Positions 11,501 through 23,400 of a DNA stretch of 64,000 nucleotides are shown piece by piece (the first letter of the stretch is position 1; each line of letters starts with the position of its first letter). Where the stretch lies: IMG/VR virus record IMGVR_UViG_3300008113_000071, positions 34,434-98,433 of that record; one strand, 5' to 3'. The position numbers were made by a program, and so were the translations under genes. The notes beneath the pieces are model-generated. The model worked only from the letters and a program-made list of their open reading frames with translations, did not search any database and was not told where the DNA came from. Origin of the DNA: a virus.

Positions 11501-11975
11501 TCAAGCTAATAAAGCTGGCATTTATAATGCTAACATTAATACAATGAATGATGCTCAATTAAAAAACTTAAGCATTCTTGACAGACAGTATGAAAGACAA
11601 GAGATGGCTAAGAGTAATACAAAAGCTACAAACTTGGAAGCATTAAAATCTATTACAGATAAATATGCTCAGAATAAACTATCTAATAGAACTCTTGCTA
11701 CATATGAGAACTTGTACAACTATAGATATGACCCAAGCTTCAGAGCTCAGAATATGAATCCTTTGGCTAAATTCAATATACCAACAGTTACAACTAAACT
11801 TCCTATTTATGATAACAGTGGTAATATTGTTGGATTTCAACAAGCTGATGGTAGTAGTGCACCAGCTGGAGCAACTCCTCCATATGTAGCTCCTGGTAGT
11901 AGGAAGACAGAAGAGAAACCTAAATCAGCTGTTGCAAGAAATGGTTCAATCGTTAAAGCACTTAAAAATTTATAA
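8514..11975 (+). CDS. Large virion protein with an M15-like peptidase signature
   Basis: An 1153-residue protein. The first third is Gly/Ala/Gln-rich with AQ-x-G-type peptides, and a Gly-rich, membrane-active-looking stretch lies near residues 330-360. Around residues 480-550 there is a repetitive GG/EGGE-rich region of a kind I associate with crAss-like virion proteins. Around residues 715-775 the string S724-x-H726-x2-G-x-A-x-D733 fits the SxHxxGxAxD zinc motif of M15 (D-Ala-D-Ala/VanY-type) peptidases, and D769-P-G-H772 could supply the third ligand. This suggests a virion-borne cell-wall peptidase that opens the wall during entry. The C-terminal third is helical. The M15 call is plausible, not certain. 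Confidence 0.6.
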   Translation: MKSQFLKIAGVKSEKAFYKKYPTEAAFFKAHPEAKKMANGGEQDKGQIKKLQQLTDFGNPPMAQFGLNLPDPFSFGQTNPSLNTKGLTGLGAQQPTGFGQYVAGMGQSNKALKRNYSQMFGNFQTGQNISSGIPSTLGATGATKGAGFMAGLNKFADKAAPYVDSAMDVVEGIGMIKQQKEAKRQAKQQAQLTGLFSQAANTRPEQIERKYVRPEDMMIQPEQLFPSYGVGTNVLAQDGAMIGGNPTEIMNTFAPDTIYTDSGYEPLNDTSRLKAYYHGGKMRKAQGGLSAALNSGGFGEFMTEKGGEDILGSLTSLTQGRGGPSAGNKIGSGVLGGIGTAFGGPVGGMIGKALGSVVGGLFDNTGQQIRRYNEQSDRNISNVIAQQTGMGIQNKYSSYLEDGGAIDDEHAWVSHSWQPQVIATFGEHKLEDLLQPPNDADMLRAGGHLRSYTPPSAQAMYTGREQFAMGGDLKVHRGEAETMSYNPYLPEGGETIMFRGPSHEDGGMPIEYGSSPVEVEGGEPAVKLQDGTSGDSSLVVYGNLVNPKTGKKFKKDAEEISKNEAKQNKKIDKASTGLDNLNVNSSFDKLGLDTYNAIITGANMKLKQYAEDKMDLAALQSAINDTAEEYGLIADDLAKGKVKPDTSKDATAKYGTSLPKAQDGIIAKKFAAAKAEAEAALKALYPGKKVEIKYGSEDRPIAGGGNKPSQRGLKGSGASKTDVSIHNIGGAKDFLIYVDGKVVNDANVYKQTLHPAAQKQGLFTIGDWDPGHVTIVKEGVGNPFATALQQYPELKNSKVYKDTVTFLEKQVNSKQASPSELRAYSQLTGKSVKGTPAYTPDYAAIAKQENAPTQEWQDIPPFYVPPAPNIPPTTDTTTTLPIGATPPKLTPPWSGLINSIIPRLRPSDAEAFDTAQITPELYAMISNNLEPVQAQKYIPQLLNPYDISLQDQLNANQADFNAMARMTGGDASALAPLAAQKYAANSRVLGEQMRINQANKAGIYNANINTMNDAQLKNLSILDRQYERQEMAKSNTKATNLEALKSITDKYAQNKLSNRTLATYENLYNYRYDPSFRAQNMNPLAKFNIPTVTTKLPIYDNSGNIVGFQQADGSSAPAGATPPYVAPGSRKTEEKPKSAVARNGSIVKALKNL

Positions 11976-12016
11976 TTAAAACAGTTATAGCGAATTAACA
12001 AAAACGCTTATAACAC

Positions 12017-12047
12017 TTGGAAAATATAATGTTTTCCATTACATTTG
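12017..12047 (+). promoter_or_regulatory. Bacteroidota-type promoter with internal inverted repeat
   Basis: TTG at 12017-12019, a 20-base spacer, then TACATTTG at 12040-12047, matching the -33/-7 (TAnnTTTG) consensus. A 7-base inverted repeat (TGGAAAA at 12018-12024, TTTTCCA at 12032-12038) lies between the two boxes and could be an operator. The next ATG is at 12064. Confidence 0.75.
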
Positions 12048-12063
12048 TTAAATTAATACAAAC

Positions 12064-14430
12064 ATGGCTTCATTCACAGATAAAATACCACAGTTTAATC
12101 CCTACGTTCAACAATTGCCTGTTCAGGCGATGGTTGAAGTTGGTATGGAAAAACAACGTCGTTATGATGAGGGTGTTCAAAAAATACAAGCAAGTATTGA
12201 TAACGTTGCTGGATTAGATATTATTAACGAAACACAAAAAGTATATCTACAGTCTACACTCAATCAATTAGGATCTAATCTAAAGATGGTTGCTGCTGGT
12301 GATTTCTCTAATTATCAATTAGTTAATTCTGTTTCAGGAATGTCTACACAAATTATTAAAGATCCAGTTATTCAAAATGCTGTAGCTTCAACTGCTAGAT
12401 ATAAAAAAGGAATTGCTGATAGAGAAGCATATAAGAAAGAAGGTAAAGATTCTCCTTCTAATGATTTTATATTTAATCGTGCAGCAAGTCAATTTATAAA
12501 TAGTAAAGATGTTAATGCACAATTCTCAGCTAGCTATGATCCTTATGTTAATTGGAAGAAGAATAGCTTAGAGGTTATTAAAGCCTTAGCTAATGATTCA
12601 ACTATTACAGATGATGCTTTTACAACTGATGCTAATGGAAACTTAGTTATCACTGATGCTCTTGTTCGTAAAAAGATGTCTGGTATCTCTCCTGAGAAAA
12701 TTCAACAAGCTCTTCTTTCTACACTAACTCCTGCTGACTTTAAACAGATGCAGACAGATGCTATTTATAATTACTCTAATCAGGATGCTGATCAGTTTAA
12801 AATTAGTATAAATAACTCTTATACAGATAAGTTACAAGGTTATTCTCAACAGATATCAACATTACAAAACTCTAAACTATCTACTACATCAAACGTAGAG
12901 AAACAAAAAATAGATCTACAAATAGCATCTCTTAGTAAAACAGTAGCTAATCTTACTAAGGAACAGAGCAACTTAATTGGAATGATTGATTCTGATAACT
13001 TAGATGGAGCTAAAGCTCAATTTGGTACATTCAATTCTATCAATGGAATAGCTAAATCTTTTTCTCATTTAGAAGTTTCTCAAACTTATGAAAGTAGTCC
13101 TCTTGCTGATATGCAAATGCGAAGAGAGATTAAAGAACAAGCTCATCAAGAATGGCTAGATAAGTTTAATCAAGATGAAAGATTCCATGCTGATGATCTT
13201 GCTGAAAAAAGAGAAGCTAATAGAATAGCTAAACTTGCAACAGAAGGATATGGAGCTCTTCCAGCAGAAGTTGAACAAACTGATCCTAAAGTTGTTCTTG
13301 CTGATGTTGTTACAAGTATTGAAGTTGGAGATAAAGAATTAGGAACTTATAAGAATCAATTCTTAAAAGAGCAAGGTAAAGATCAGAAATGGTTAGACCA
13401 ACAACAACTTGCTTGGGAGAAAAATCCAAATGGAGTTGATGCCACTGTTTCAAAATACTTTAATGCTGTAGCAGATAAACAAAGAACGATTGATGCTAAT
13501 AAAACCATGCTTAGTAACATTAATGCAGAAGCTGATGAAAAATTTGGATCACTTGATGATTTTATTCCTAAGAATGCACCAAATGTAATATACGCTACAA
13601 AGAGTGGACTTAGAGAAGTTTATACTCCAAAAGACTTTGTTGATTTTAATGCTAAGTTTAGTAGATACGTTGATTATAGTTTACCAGCAGGAAAAGCTGC
13701 TAATCGAACAAAAGTTTATTTAGATGATAAAGCTAAAGCTGAACTATCTCCAAAGGAGTATAGATTATATGAGATCTTAAAGAATCCAGCAGCAGCTGAA
13801 AAAATGGTAGGAAATAAAACGCTATTAGATAATTTAATTAATTATGGTAAAGTTATAAATCCAACTTATCAAAAAGTTGTTAAAGAAAGAAACGATTTTA
13901 CAGCTCAACAGGTTGCTGATAGATTAACTGGAAGTCAAGGTGCATATTATACAATTCCAACAGCAAGTGCTGAACAAAGAGATTCTATGGCTGGTTTGAT
14001 AAATTCATATATTTCAAGAGCAGCAAAACAAACAGGTGGTGTTGCAATATCTCCTGAATGGGATAGTGAAATAGCTAAAGCATTAATTCTTGATCCAAAA
14101 GCAAAATTTCTTATTAAATTAGTAGAAGGAACAGAAGCAAGACCTGTTAAATATGAAATTGTTGGAGCTGGTGATGCAGGTAGAATTAGGTTTAATATGA
14201 CAGCACAAGAAAAGATTGCTGTGTTTGAAAATAGATTTGAAGCTAGTCCTGCTGTTAGAATGATTAGACCATATATTCCTTATCCTAGAAATAAGTTTCT
14301 TAGTGAAGAAGCAGTTGCTCCAGCACTTATTACAATGACTGATGCAGCAATCTATGAATTACTAAATGATGTTCCTCCTTCAGCAGCAGAATTACAAAAA
14401 TTAAAACAAGCTAATAAAAAACCTTTATAA
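12064..14430 (+). CDS. Virion cargo-type structural protein
   Basis: A 788-residue, largely helical, charged protein. The N-terminus (Pro/Phe-rich, then a conserved-looking VGMEKQRRYDEGVQKIQ stretch at about 26-42) resembles a protein I associate with the virion cargo of crAss-like phages next to their giant proteins. It follows a clear promoter (12017-12047), and its stop overlaps the next ATG as TAATG, coupling it to the RNA-polymerase giant. No enzymatic motif is seen. The start is supported by the promoter spacing. Confidence 0.6.
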   Translation: MASFTDKIPQFNPYVQQLPVQAMVEVGMEKQRRYDEGVQKIQASIDNVAGLDIINETQKVYLQSTLNQLGSNLKMVAAGDFSNYQLVNSVSGMSTQIIKDPVIQNAVASTARYKKGIADREAYKKEGKDSPSNDFIFNRAASQFINSKDVNAQFSASYDPYVNWKKNSLEVIKALANDSTITDDAFTTDANGNLVITDALVRKKMSGISPEKIQQALLSTLTPADFKQMQTDAIYNYSNQDADQFKISINNSYTDKLQGYSQQISTLQNSKLSTTSNVEKQKIDLQIASLSKTVANLTKEQSNLIGMIDSDNLDGAKAQFGTFNSINGIAKSFSHLEVSQTYESSPLADMQMRREIKEQAHQEWLDKFNQDERFHADDLAEKREANRIAKLATEGYGALPAEVEQTDPKVVLADVVTSIEVGDKELGTYKNQFLKEQGKDQKWLDQQQLAWEKNPNGVDATVSKYFNAVADKQRTIDANKTMLSNINAEADEKFGSLDDFIPKNAPNVIYATKSGLREVYTPKDFVDFNAKFSRYVDYSLPAGKAANRTKVYLDDKAKAELSPKEYRLYEILKNPAAAEKMVGNKTLLDNLINYGKVINPTYQKVVKERNDFTAQQVADRLTGSQGAYYTIPTASAEQRDSMAGLINSYISRAAKQTGGVAISPEWDSEIAKALILDPKAKFLIKLVEGTEARPVKYEIVGAGDAGRIRFNMTAQEKIAVFENRFEASPAVRMIRPYIPYPRNKFLSEEAVAPALITMTDAAIYELLNDVPPSAAELQKLKQANKKPL

Positions 14431-17400
14431 TGGCTGATAATACTCCTATCCCCCCTTTAGTTGACAGAACAGCATTAGAAGATGCATTTGGTGGTTACGA
14501 ACCACAAGGTGCTCCTGCTGATTTACCCAATGTAGCATTCAGAGGATTAGATAAGTCTAGTGCTACTGCAGGCACAGGAGAACCTGTATCTATATTAGAT
14601 GCTCTAGAGAATAGTCTTACATCTATGCCTAGCAGTGTTAAGCTAACAGGTGGTGGTATTCCTAGAAGTATTGCTGAATTAACTTCTTCTAGATACAAAG
14701 CATATGTTCCTGGTGATTATAATAACGAGGATGCATATGCTCAAGGACAGGGATGGACTGAGAAAATGGTTAATAGTGTTGGTAAAGGATTACTACTTGC
14801 TGGTGGTACATTTTTACAAGGCACTGTTGGTTTAGTTAATGGTGTTGGTAGAGCTGCTATTGATGGTAGAGCTGCATCATTCTATGATAATCCTGAGAAC
14901 AGAGCATTAGATGATTTATATAAATGGTCTGAAGATTTTGCTCCTGTATTTCAAACTGATGCTTATAAAAATTTAAACTGGTATAGTCCTTCTAAATTAT
15001 TTTCAGCAAACTTCCTATGGGATGGTATTGTTAAGAACTTAGGATTTGCTGCTGGTGCTTATTTATCAGGAGGTGTATATGCAGCTGGATTAAAAGCATT
15101 ACCATTAACAGCTAGATTATTCTCTGTTGGAAAAGCAGCAGAAGCTCTTGCAGCTACAGAACAAGGATTACTTGGTGCTAATAAAGTTGCAGATACATTT
15201 GGTAAAATTAAAACATTATCTGATAGATTTTTAACATCATATAAACTTTCAAGTGTTGGTGGTAGAGCATTAGTTGCAGGACTTTCTACAACTGGTGAAG
15301 CAGGATTTGAAGCTGCTGCAAACCTGAATGCATTTAGAGATAAAAAAATTCAAGAGTATGTAAGTACATATGGTGCAGAACCAGATGGAGAAGCTCTTGC
15401 TCAAATTAATAGAGAAGCTGAAGCAGTAGGTAATACATCATTCTTATTGAATGTTGGTTTATTAACTGCTACCAACTATATTCAATTCCCTAAGATTCTT
15501 GGTTCTTCATATAAAGCTGAACGAGGAATGGTTAACAATTTAACCAAAGAGATTGGAGAACTTACTACAGATGAAGCTGGTAAATATATTGCAGCTCCTA
15601 GTAGATTAGGAAAAGTATTAGGAACTCTAAACAAAGCAAGACCTTATATCTTCTCTGCTTCAGAAGGATTTGAAGAAGGTTCACAATATGCAATCCAAAT
15701 TGGAACACAAGATTACTATAACAAGAAAAGTAATAACGAACCAACTACTTTCTTAGATAGTTTAAGTGAGGGTATTACTCAAACCTTAGGAACTAACGAG
15801 GGTATGGAGAATGTTCTTATTGGTGGTTTGTCTGGTGCTATAATGCAAGCAAGAGGTAAGTTCTCTCAAGGAAGAGAAATAACTAAAAACACAGCTGCTG
15901 CAATTGAACAATTTAGTAAATTTAAACTATCTGACTTTAGTAAGGATACAATTGATTCTGTAAACAGAGGAACAACTATCCAAGAAGAAAGAGAACAACA
16001 GTTAAAAGAAGGTAATGTTGCTAACAGTAAAGATCTTGAAGCTGATTACATTATCAACTATTTAACTCCTCGTATTAAGTATGGTAGATTTGATCTTGTA
16101 AGAGCAGAGATTGATGATTACAGAGCACTAGCTTTAACTGATGCTGGCTTTGCACAATTACAAGCTGAAGGTAAAGCTCTTGCTACAGATACAAAAGAAC
16201 AGTATTTAGAAAGATTAAATGGCTTAGAAGCTACAGCTAATAATGTTAAATCATTATACCAATCACTAAACCTTCGTTATGGTGGTATGGTTAACTCTAA
16301 AGGTGAAGAAATTTATTCATCAGATGTGATGGATAAGATGGTTTATGCTGCATCTAAAGTGGCTGACTATGATAAACGTATTCCTCAATTAACTAGTCAA
16401 TTAACTGACACTAGTATTGATGTAATGGGTATTGTTGATGAACTTGTTAATGATAAGAAGTCTGATAAGTTTGATGCTGCAATAGTTGAATTAGAACAAG
16501 GAAAAGCAATCACTGCAGAAGAAGATATTCAAACATTACAAGATATTGGAAAACTTTCTCTTCGTAGAGATTTATTCTTAAATGAATATAGTGAGTTAAA
16601 GAAAAGTCCTGAGAAGTTTAAGGAACCAGAACCTCTTGCAGAAACTGCTAAAGTTCCTGGAGCACCTGTAGAAACTGTTACCATCAAAACAAAAGATGGT
16701 GATGAAGATATTGAGGTGGGCACAGAATACTTCCTAGGTAAAGTTACTGAATATAGTGCTGAAGGAAGTGAGGTTTATCGTTTTCCTACACTAACTATTG
16801 TTGGAGAAAATGAAGATGGTACAGTTCAAATTAAAACCTCTACAGGTGAGATTAGAAATGTATCTAAAGATGTATTAGCTGATTACAAACTTGGAAAGGT
16901 TAGTGATACGCTAAACAATAAGAAAGCTAAATACTTCATGGACAACATCAATACCATGTTTGAACACTATGGTATTAAAGATAAAGATGGTAAACCTGAA
17001 GTTGGTAGATTAGAATACTCTCTAAAGAAAGATAAACTTGTATTTGTATACAAAGATGATAGTGGTAAGATTGTAAGAAGAGAAGTATTGAACACTATGT
17101 TCAAAGCTGCTGAAGGTTACAGAGATGCAATGGTTCGTGAGATTGGTAAGCTTACAGCTACTCAAACAGAATCTAAGAAAGCTTTTGTTGAAGACACTAC
17201 TACAATGTCTGACAAGCTTAGAGTTAGAAACCAGATTGTTACTGACTTATATGAGAACAGTGTTAAACGTGTTCAAGAGATTGAAGATAAATTAACAAAG
17301 AATAGAGAGAAGTTAAATGAGATAGCTGATTCTTTAGATGCTGCTAGCAAAACTAAAGATGGTAAAGATCGTAAGAGAATTACTAAAACTTTAAAGAAAT

Positions 17401-20400
17401 CTATTAATGAACTATCTTCTTTACGTAACAATATTGAGAAAGAGAACAATGCACTATTAGGTGAGAAGAATGAATTGGAAGTTAACATTCCATTATTCAA
17501 AAACTTTATTGATGAGTTAGCTTCTCTTCCTGAAGATAGTAAAGAGTTTGTTGCTCAGTTAAAAGATGATGTTTCTACTTTTGAAGATTTAATTGACATT
17601 ACTAACGATGCTATTAAATCTAATAACACTTTATTACAGGACATAGACAAAACATTATCTGATGCTCTATCTGTCTTTACTGATTACATCAAACGTTTAA
17701 GAGAAGAGAATCCTGGTATTCCTTTGTTCATGGATGAATTGGTTGCTAAGCTTGAGAAGTATCAAGGTGAAGAAGGAGCAAAACAATTTATTGCTGAACG
17801 ATTAGGGTTTACTGATTTAGTTGCAGATCTAGAATCTGATATAAATGATTTCTCAGCAGAACTTAAACTTCCTGAGCTAACAGCTAAAGCAGATAAACTA
17901 TCTAATGATATCAAGGAACTAAGAAAAGGTCTTGATGATTTAGTTACTCAACAGATTGCTAGAAGAAACATTCTAGATGCATTTGAAGAGTTTGTAGAAA
18001 AACAAAAACAAATTAAGCTTGAAGAAAATAAAATACAAGCTGATAAACAATTACTAGCACAGTTCTTAGGAACTATGGATAACAGTGTTCAGAATAATCC
18101 TGAACCAACTAAAGGTTATGAAGCTGCTAGCAAGAAACCTTGGCAATCTGTTGTAGGTGGAACTGTTGCTCCTGGATATAAAGATGCTGAAAAGTCTTTC
18201 AATAAAAGAGCTAATAACTTTGGATTTAAGTTTAATAGTTTAGAGAACAAAGATTCTATTCGTGGTGTAGTTGTAACTAATGCTACACAGGATCAAATCA
18301 TTCCTGGATTAACAGAACACTTAATTGGTGAGTCTGGTTTAGATCCTAAGACTGTTATTGCTTTAGTAATGGTTCAGGAGAACAAAGATGGTTCTTATAC
18401 ATTAGTAGATGAGAATGGTGTAGCTATTCCTGAAGGAGCTGACTTACTTAACACTGCTATCTTCCAAGTGTTTCCAACTGAAAAGTTAGAAGCTACTTAT
18501 GATGGTAAGAAAGAAAGTATGTTCAGAGAAACAACTCCTGAATATGTAGAAGCTTCTTTAAGAGAACAATATACTGGTTGGAGAGAGAATGAATTAAAAC
18601 AAACTCAATTAGGTCAGCCACAAGGTATCACTGCTTCTTTTGGTATTCCTCAATATGTAACTAGATTAAATGAAAAAGGAATAGAAGAAAGAAACTATGA
18701 TGCTAGAGTTTCTGCAGAAGAAGCTGGTTTAGTTGATTCTGAAATGTTAACAGAAGAACCAGTAATCGCTGTAGCTACAAATAATACCTCTATAACAAAT
18801 GGTTCTGTTACATTCACTACACCTCTTGGACGTGTGTTCTTACAGATTCCTGGAGGCTTAGCTAAGTTATTTAATAGAAAGTTTAATAGCAAAGAAGCTA
18901 ATACTATCTATGATGTAATTCTTCAGTTGACTAAGAATGCTGTTACAGATGGTGATATTAAAACTGAAAAATCTCAACGATTAATCAATTGGTTAAAGTC
19001 TACAGTTTATTGGGGTATTGCTAAAAATCAAGCTGGTGAAAGAATACCTGCTGGATATAATAACGTATGGTTTGAAGAAGTTAATGATGAAGATGGTAAA
19101 CCTGTAACTAAGTTATATATTTCAGGTAAGGGTGAAGGATTTGAATTTACTCCAACATCATTGGAAGAAAACAAAGGTGAGATTGTTACATTGTTACAAA
19201 ACATGTATAACAATACTAATGCTACAATGGTTAATCAAAATGCATGGAACAATCCATACTTTGAAATAACTGGTATTGATAGCAATGGTGAACCTATAAC
19301 TAAGAAGTGGGACAACTACCAAACATACTTATTATCTTCTGAAGGAAGAACTAATGAAGAGATTCCATTAGCTACACAATTCAAACCAATCACTGATACA
19401 GCTCCTGTAAATAGAGTGGGTATTTATTTTACATTAGATACAACAGTTGATGATTATGTAGTTCCTCAGAGTGCTCCTGTTGTAACACCAATGGAAGAAG
19501 CTCCTAAAGCTCCTGAACTTCCTACAGAATTTTTTCTTGCTCCTAAAACTCAACCTGAAGCTAAATCAGTAGAAGCTCCTAAACAAGAAGGATTTGTATT
19601 AGATGGTGTTAAAGAAAATACTGTTCAACTAGGAACATTTGGTGCTGTTACATTTACATTAGATGGTAAATTGTACAATGAAACTAATGGTGATAAAGGA
19701 TTTAATCCTACCATTCCTGCATCTGTAACAGAGGCTGTAATGAAAGCTAAAGATGTTACTGAAGAAAAAGCACAACAAATTATTGCTGCATCTGTTATTG
19801 CTAAGGTGGCTCCACAATTAGAATCAATGAAGCTTCCTGTTGTTGAACCTATTGTAGAGTTTACAGAAGAAGAGAATGATGAGTGGAATAACTCTGCTCC
19901 TAATACACCAGATGATACAGCTTATCGTTTACAATTAGTAAAAGAAGCTAAACAGTTTGACACTGAAATCTGGCCTAAGGTAGAAGAGTTCTTGAGAACT
20001 AAATTCCCAATGCTTCCTATATACAGAGTGAAGAATGTTATTCAGGCTACTAATGGTAGACAAGCTTTTGGTATGCTTCATAATGCTGCTATCTACTTAC
20101 AAGAGAATGCTCAGGTAGGTACAGTTTATCATGAAGTGTTTGAAGCTGTATGGAAGATGTTTGCTACTCCTGAAGAAAAGACTGCTTTAATTAAAGAGTT
20201 TAGAAACAGAGAAGGAAGTTACACTGATAGATTTACAGGTGAGGAGATTAAATACTCTGAAGCTACAGAAGCTCAATTAAAAGAAGAGATTGCTGAAGAG
20301 TACAGAGACTTTGAATTATTTGGTAAAGCTCCAGATAGATCTAATGGTAAATCTTTAATCTCTAGATTATTCTCTGATATAGTTAACTTCTTCAAAACAT

Positions 20401-23400
20401 TCTTCACTGGAAAGAATGCAGCTAATAACACAGAAGAGTTATTTAAAAAGATGAGCAGTGGATATTATGCAGAAAACTATAATCCATACATTGCTCCATT
20501 ATCTTTTGCTAACGTTGGTGTAATTGATATACAAGATGCTTTTGGTGGTCCTGATGCAGAATATAGATTAGAAACCATTCCTGCTACACAGGTTAATGAG
20601 ATCATGCAACAAATGACTTATAGCACTCTTACTGATTTAATTAAAACAGATAAGAGCTTATTCACTATTGCTTCTGTCAACAAGAAAGAACTATATGAGA
20701 AACTTCAGAAGGAACTTCTTGAAATAGTTAGATGGAAAGGATCACAATATGAAAGTGCTGCAGCTAAAGGTGAATTAACTAATGAGGAAGCAGCTCGTGA
20801 GGTGGGTAACTTAAAAACTCTTTACAAGAATATCAAAGCTGATTGGAATGATATTATTGCTAAACATCAAGAATACTTAAAGACTTATTCTATTGAGTTT
20901 GATGAGAACGATAATAGTATTCTTACTGATGAGAATAACTCAGGTAAATCTGATTACCAAGCTGCTAACAAAATTGATTCATTCAGAAGAGCTAATAGCG
21001 CAATTAAAATCTTATTAGCAACTCTTCCTGTAACTGAAGTTACTAATGAAGGTGTTAAGATTAAACGCTCATCTATTGGTGGTGCTGTATTAATGCCTTC
21101 TGATCAAGTGTTTATTAACTTGATGAATCAATTACATGATTCAACTAATGTTGATGATATGTTTGATAGATTAAGAACTATGGCTTTGGGTAATCCAAAC
21201 TATGCTTCTCTATACAAACGCTTAACTAAACTTGCTCCATCTGAACAAGTTGATTTTAGTAAACTTGATGATACTGGATTGCAATTAGTTTCTGCATTCT
21301 GGAAATCATTCAAGAGACAAAATGCTGATGTTATATCTGTGTTTGTTCTTCCTGAAGGAGATATTGTTATTAGTGATTCAACCTTATCATCTGCAGCTAA
21401 ACAATCTAAACGTGATATGACTGCTAACTTGATTAATACAATCAAGGGTGATAACAAGTATGTTAAATATGATCCAAAGACATTTAAGTATAATGCATTA
21501 GGAGCTATTAATAATGTACAGTTTACTGGTTCTCAATTAAATGGATACACTGACTTCTTAAAGAATCTAGGAATTGAATTTGATATTAAGGCTGTAAGAA
21601 AGCTTAATGATGATCAATTAAAAATGTTTAGAAAAGCTGTAGAAGGATTAAAAACAAGTATTTCTCAAATAGAAGATGTAGCAACTCTTTCTACAAAAAC
21701 TTTAAACATTGATGGTCGTATGTTAGAGCTTGGTACTATTCAAGCTATAATTGAAAACCCTACATTTGAATCTACATATTTTAATATCAATGGTGAACGT
21801 ACACAGAACTTCATTGGTACAAATGCATTAAGTGGTTTATACGATGTTCTTTCTAAGATAGATAACATTAATGATCTAGCAGGTACAGAATATGCTTTCC
21901 TACTTACTGATGTATTTAGTAAAGGTAATTCTAGTGTGATGTTAAACAAGATGTTTAATATTGCTAAGTCTGGTGGACGCATTAAAGGTAGTGAAGAATT
22001 TATGAAACCTGTATACATTGATGGTACAATCAATGAACAAAAAGGTAAGAGTAAAGAATCTTCTAAACTTAATTACAAAGAACGTCTCATCCAAGAGATC
22101 AATCTTAACTTATCAGGATTCTATCTTAATCTTGTTCCTGGAGATGCATCTATGGAATGGGCTATTAAAATGCACAAAGAGGAATCTCCTTTTGTAACTG
22201 AAGAATCTTATTTAACAAAAGACTATCTTAACATATTCAAGAACTACTTCATCTCTGAGGTGGAACTTGCTAGAGATGGTCGTAAGACAGTTAAACCAGA
22301 AAACAGTAAAGACTTACGTTTCTTCAAAGCTATTCTTGGTGATGCTTTACACAAGCAAATCATGACCAAGGCTAATCTTAAACTTTCTCCTGAGGAAGTA
22401 TATGAGAATAACAAGAAAGAAATTAATGCTGCTGTAGAAGAGTTTATTAAAAATGATGCCCAAGATACTCGTGAACTACTTGCAGGTTATGGAGCTATTG
22501 GGTATGATGAAGATGGTTTGTATGTAGAGAACCTTGCATTTGGTGATAACATCACTGAGCAATCATTGAACACTAAATTACAATTGCTTTCTGTTAACTA
22601 CATGATTGCAAACATTGAAATGCATAAGCTTGTTTATTCTGATCCATACCAGTATTCAGATGAGTTGAAGCGTATTAAGAACTTTAACTCTCCAAGACAA
22701 CCTCTTGTGTATGGTTCTAAAAAGATTAACGCTGCATTTAATAAACAATATAACAAAGGATACTCTAAAGATGATATTGGTTACACTGATATGAATAGAG
22801 ATGTATTCAGATCATCTGTAATCAGTGATGTATTTACAGTTGGTAGTCTTCCTGGATATGAAATTCCATTTGAAGAAACTGATGGTGGTGGTTACATCTC
22901 ATCAAAAGCTAATCGTATTTTTGGTATTCGTTCTGGTGAATGGACTGAGGATAATGAAAAACAATACAGATATGATGTAGCTTGGGAGAAACGTGATAAA
23001 GGATTTGATTTATCTAAAGATGAACAACTTCTTTTAGCACAAGGTAATCCTAATGTAAGAAGTACTTACACTCCAAGAAAACCTATTGTATCTGGAAGTA
23101 AAGCTGATGGTAAAAACTATAATGATATTGTTCTTGATAAGTTTGCATTAGTTCCTCTATCATATCGTCTTCTAAAAGAAATCAATGCTGATTCAAATGC
23201 AATTAAGTTGTATGAGAAAATGCAAAGAGACGATGTTGATTATGTAGTTTACAACACTGGTAGAAAAGTTGGAGCTGGTATAACTACTCCATTATATAAT
23301 GAAGATGGTTCATTTAATAATAATCCTTTCGAAGAAATAAACAATATTCCATTTGCTATCATGGGTGTACAAACAGAGGTGCCTTCTAAAGATACTCCTC

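Noticed and set aside
20130-20144. Metalloprotease-like motif HEVFE in the giant protein
   Set aside because: The second zinc histidine of HExxH is replaced by Glu and no third ligand is evident. At most it is a degenerate remnant, so no protease is called.
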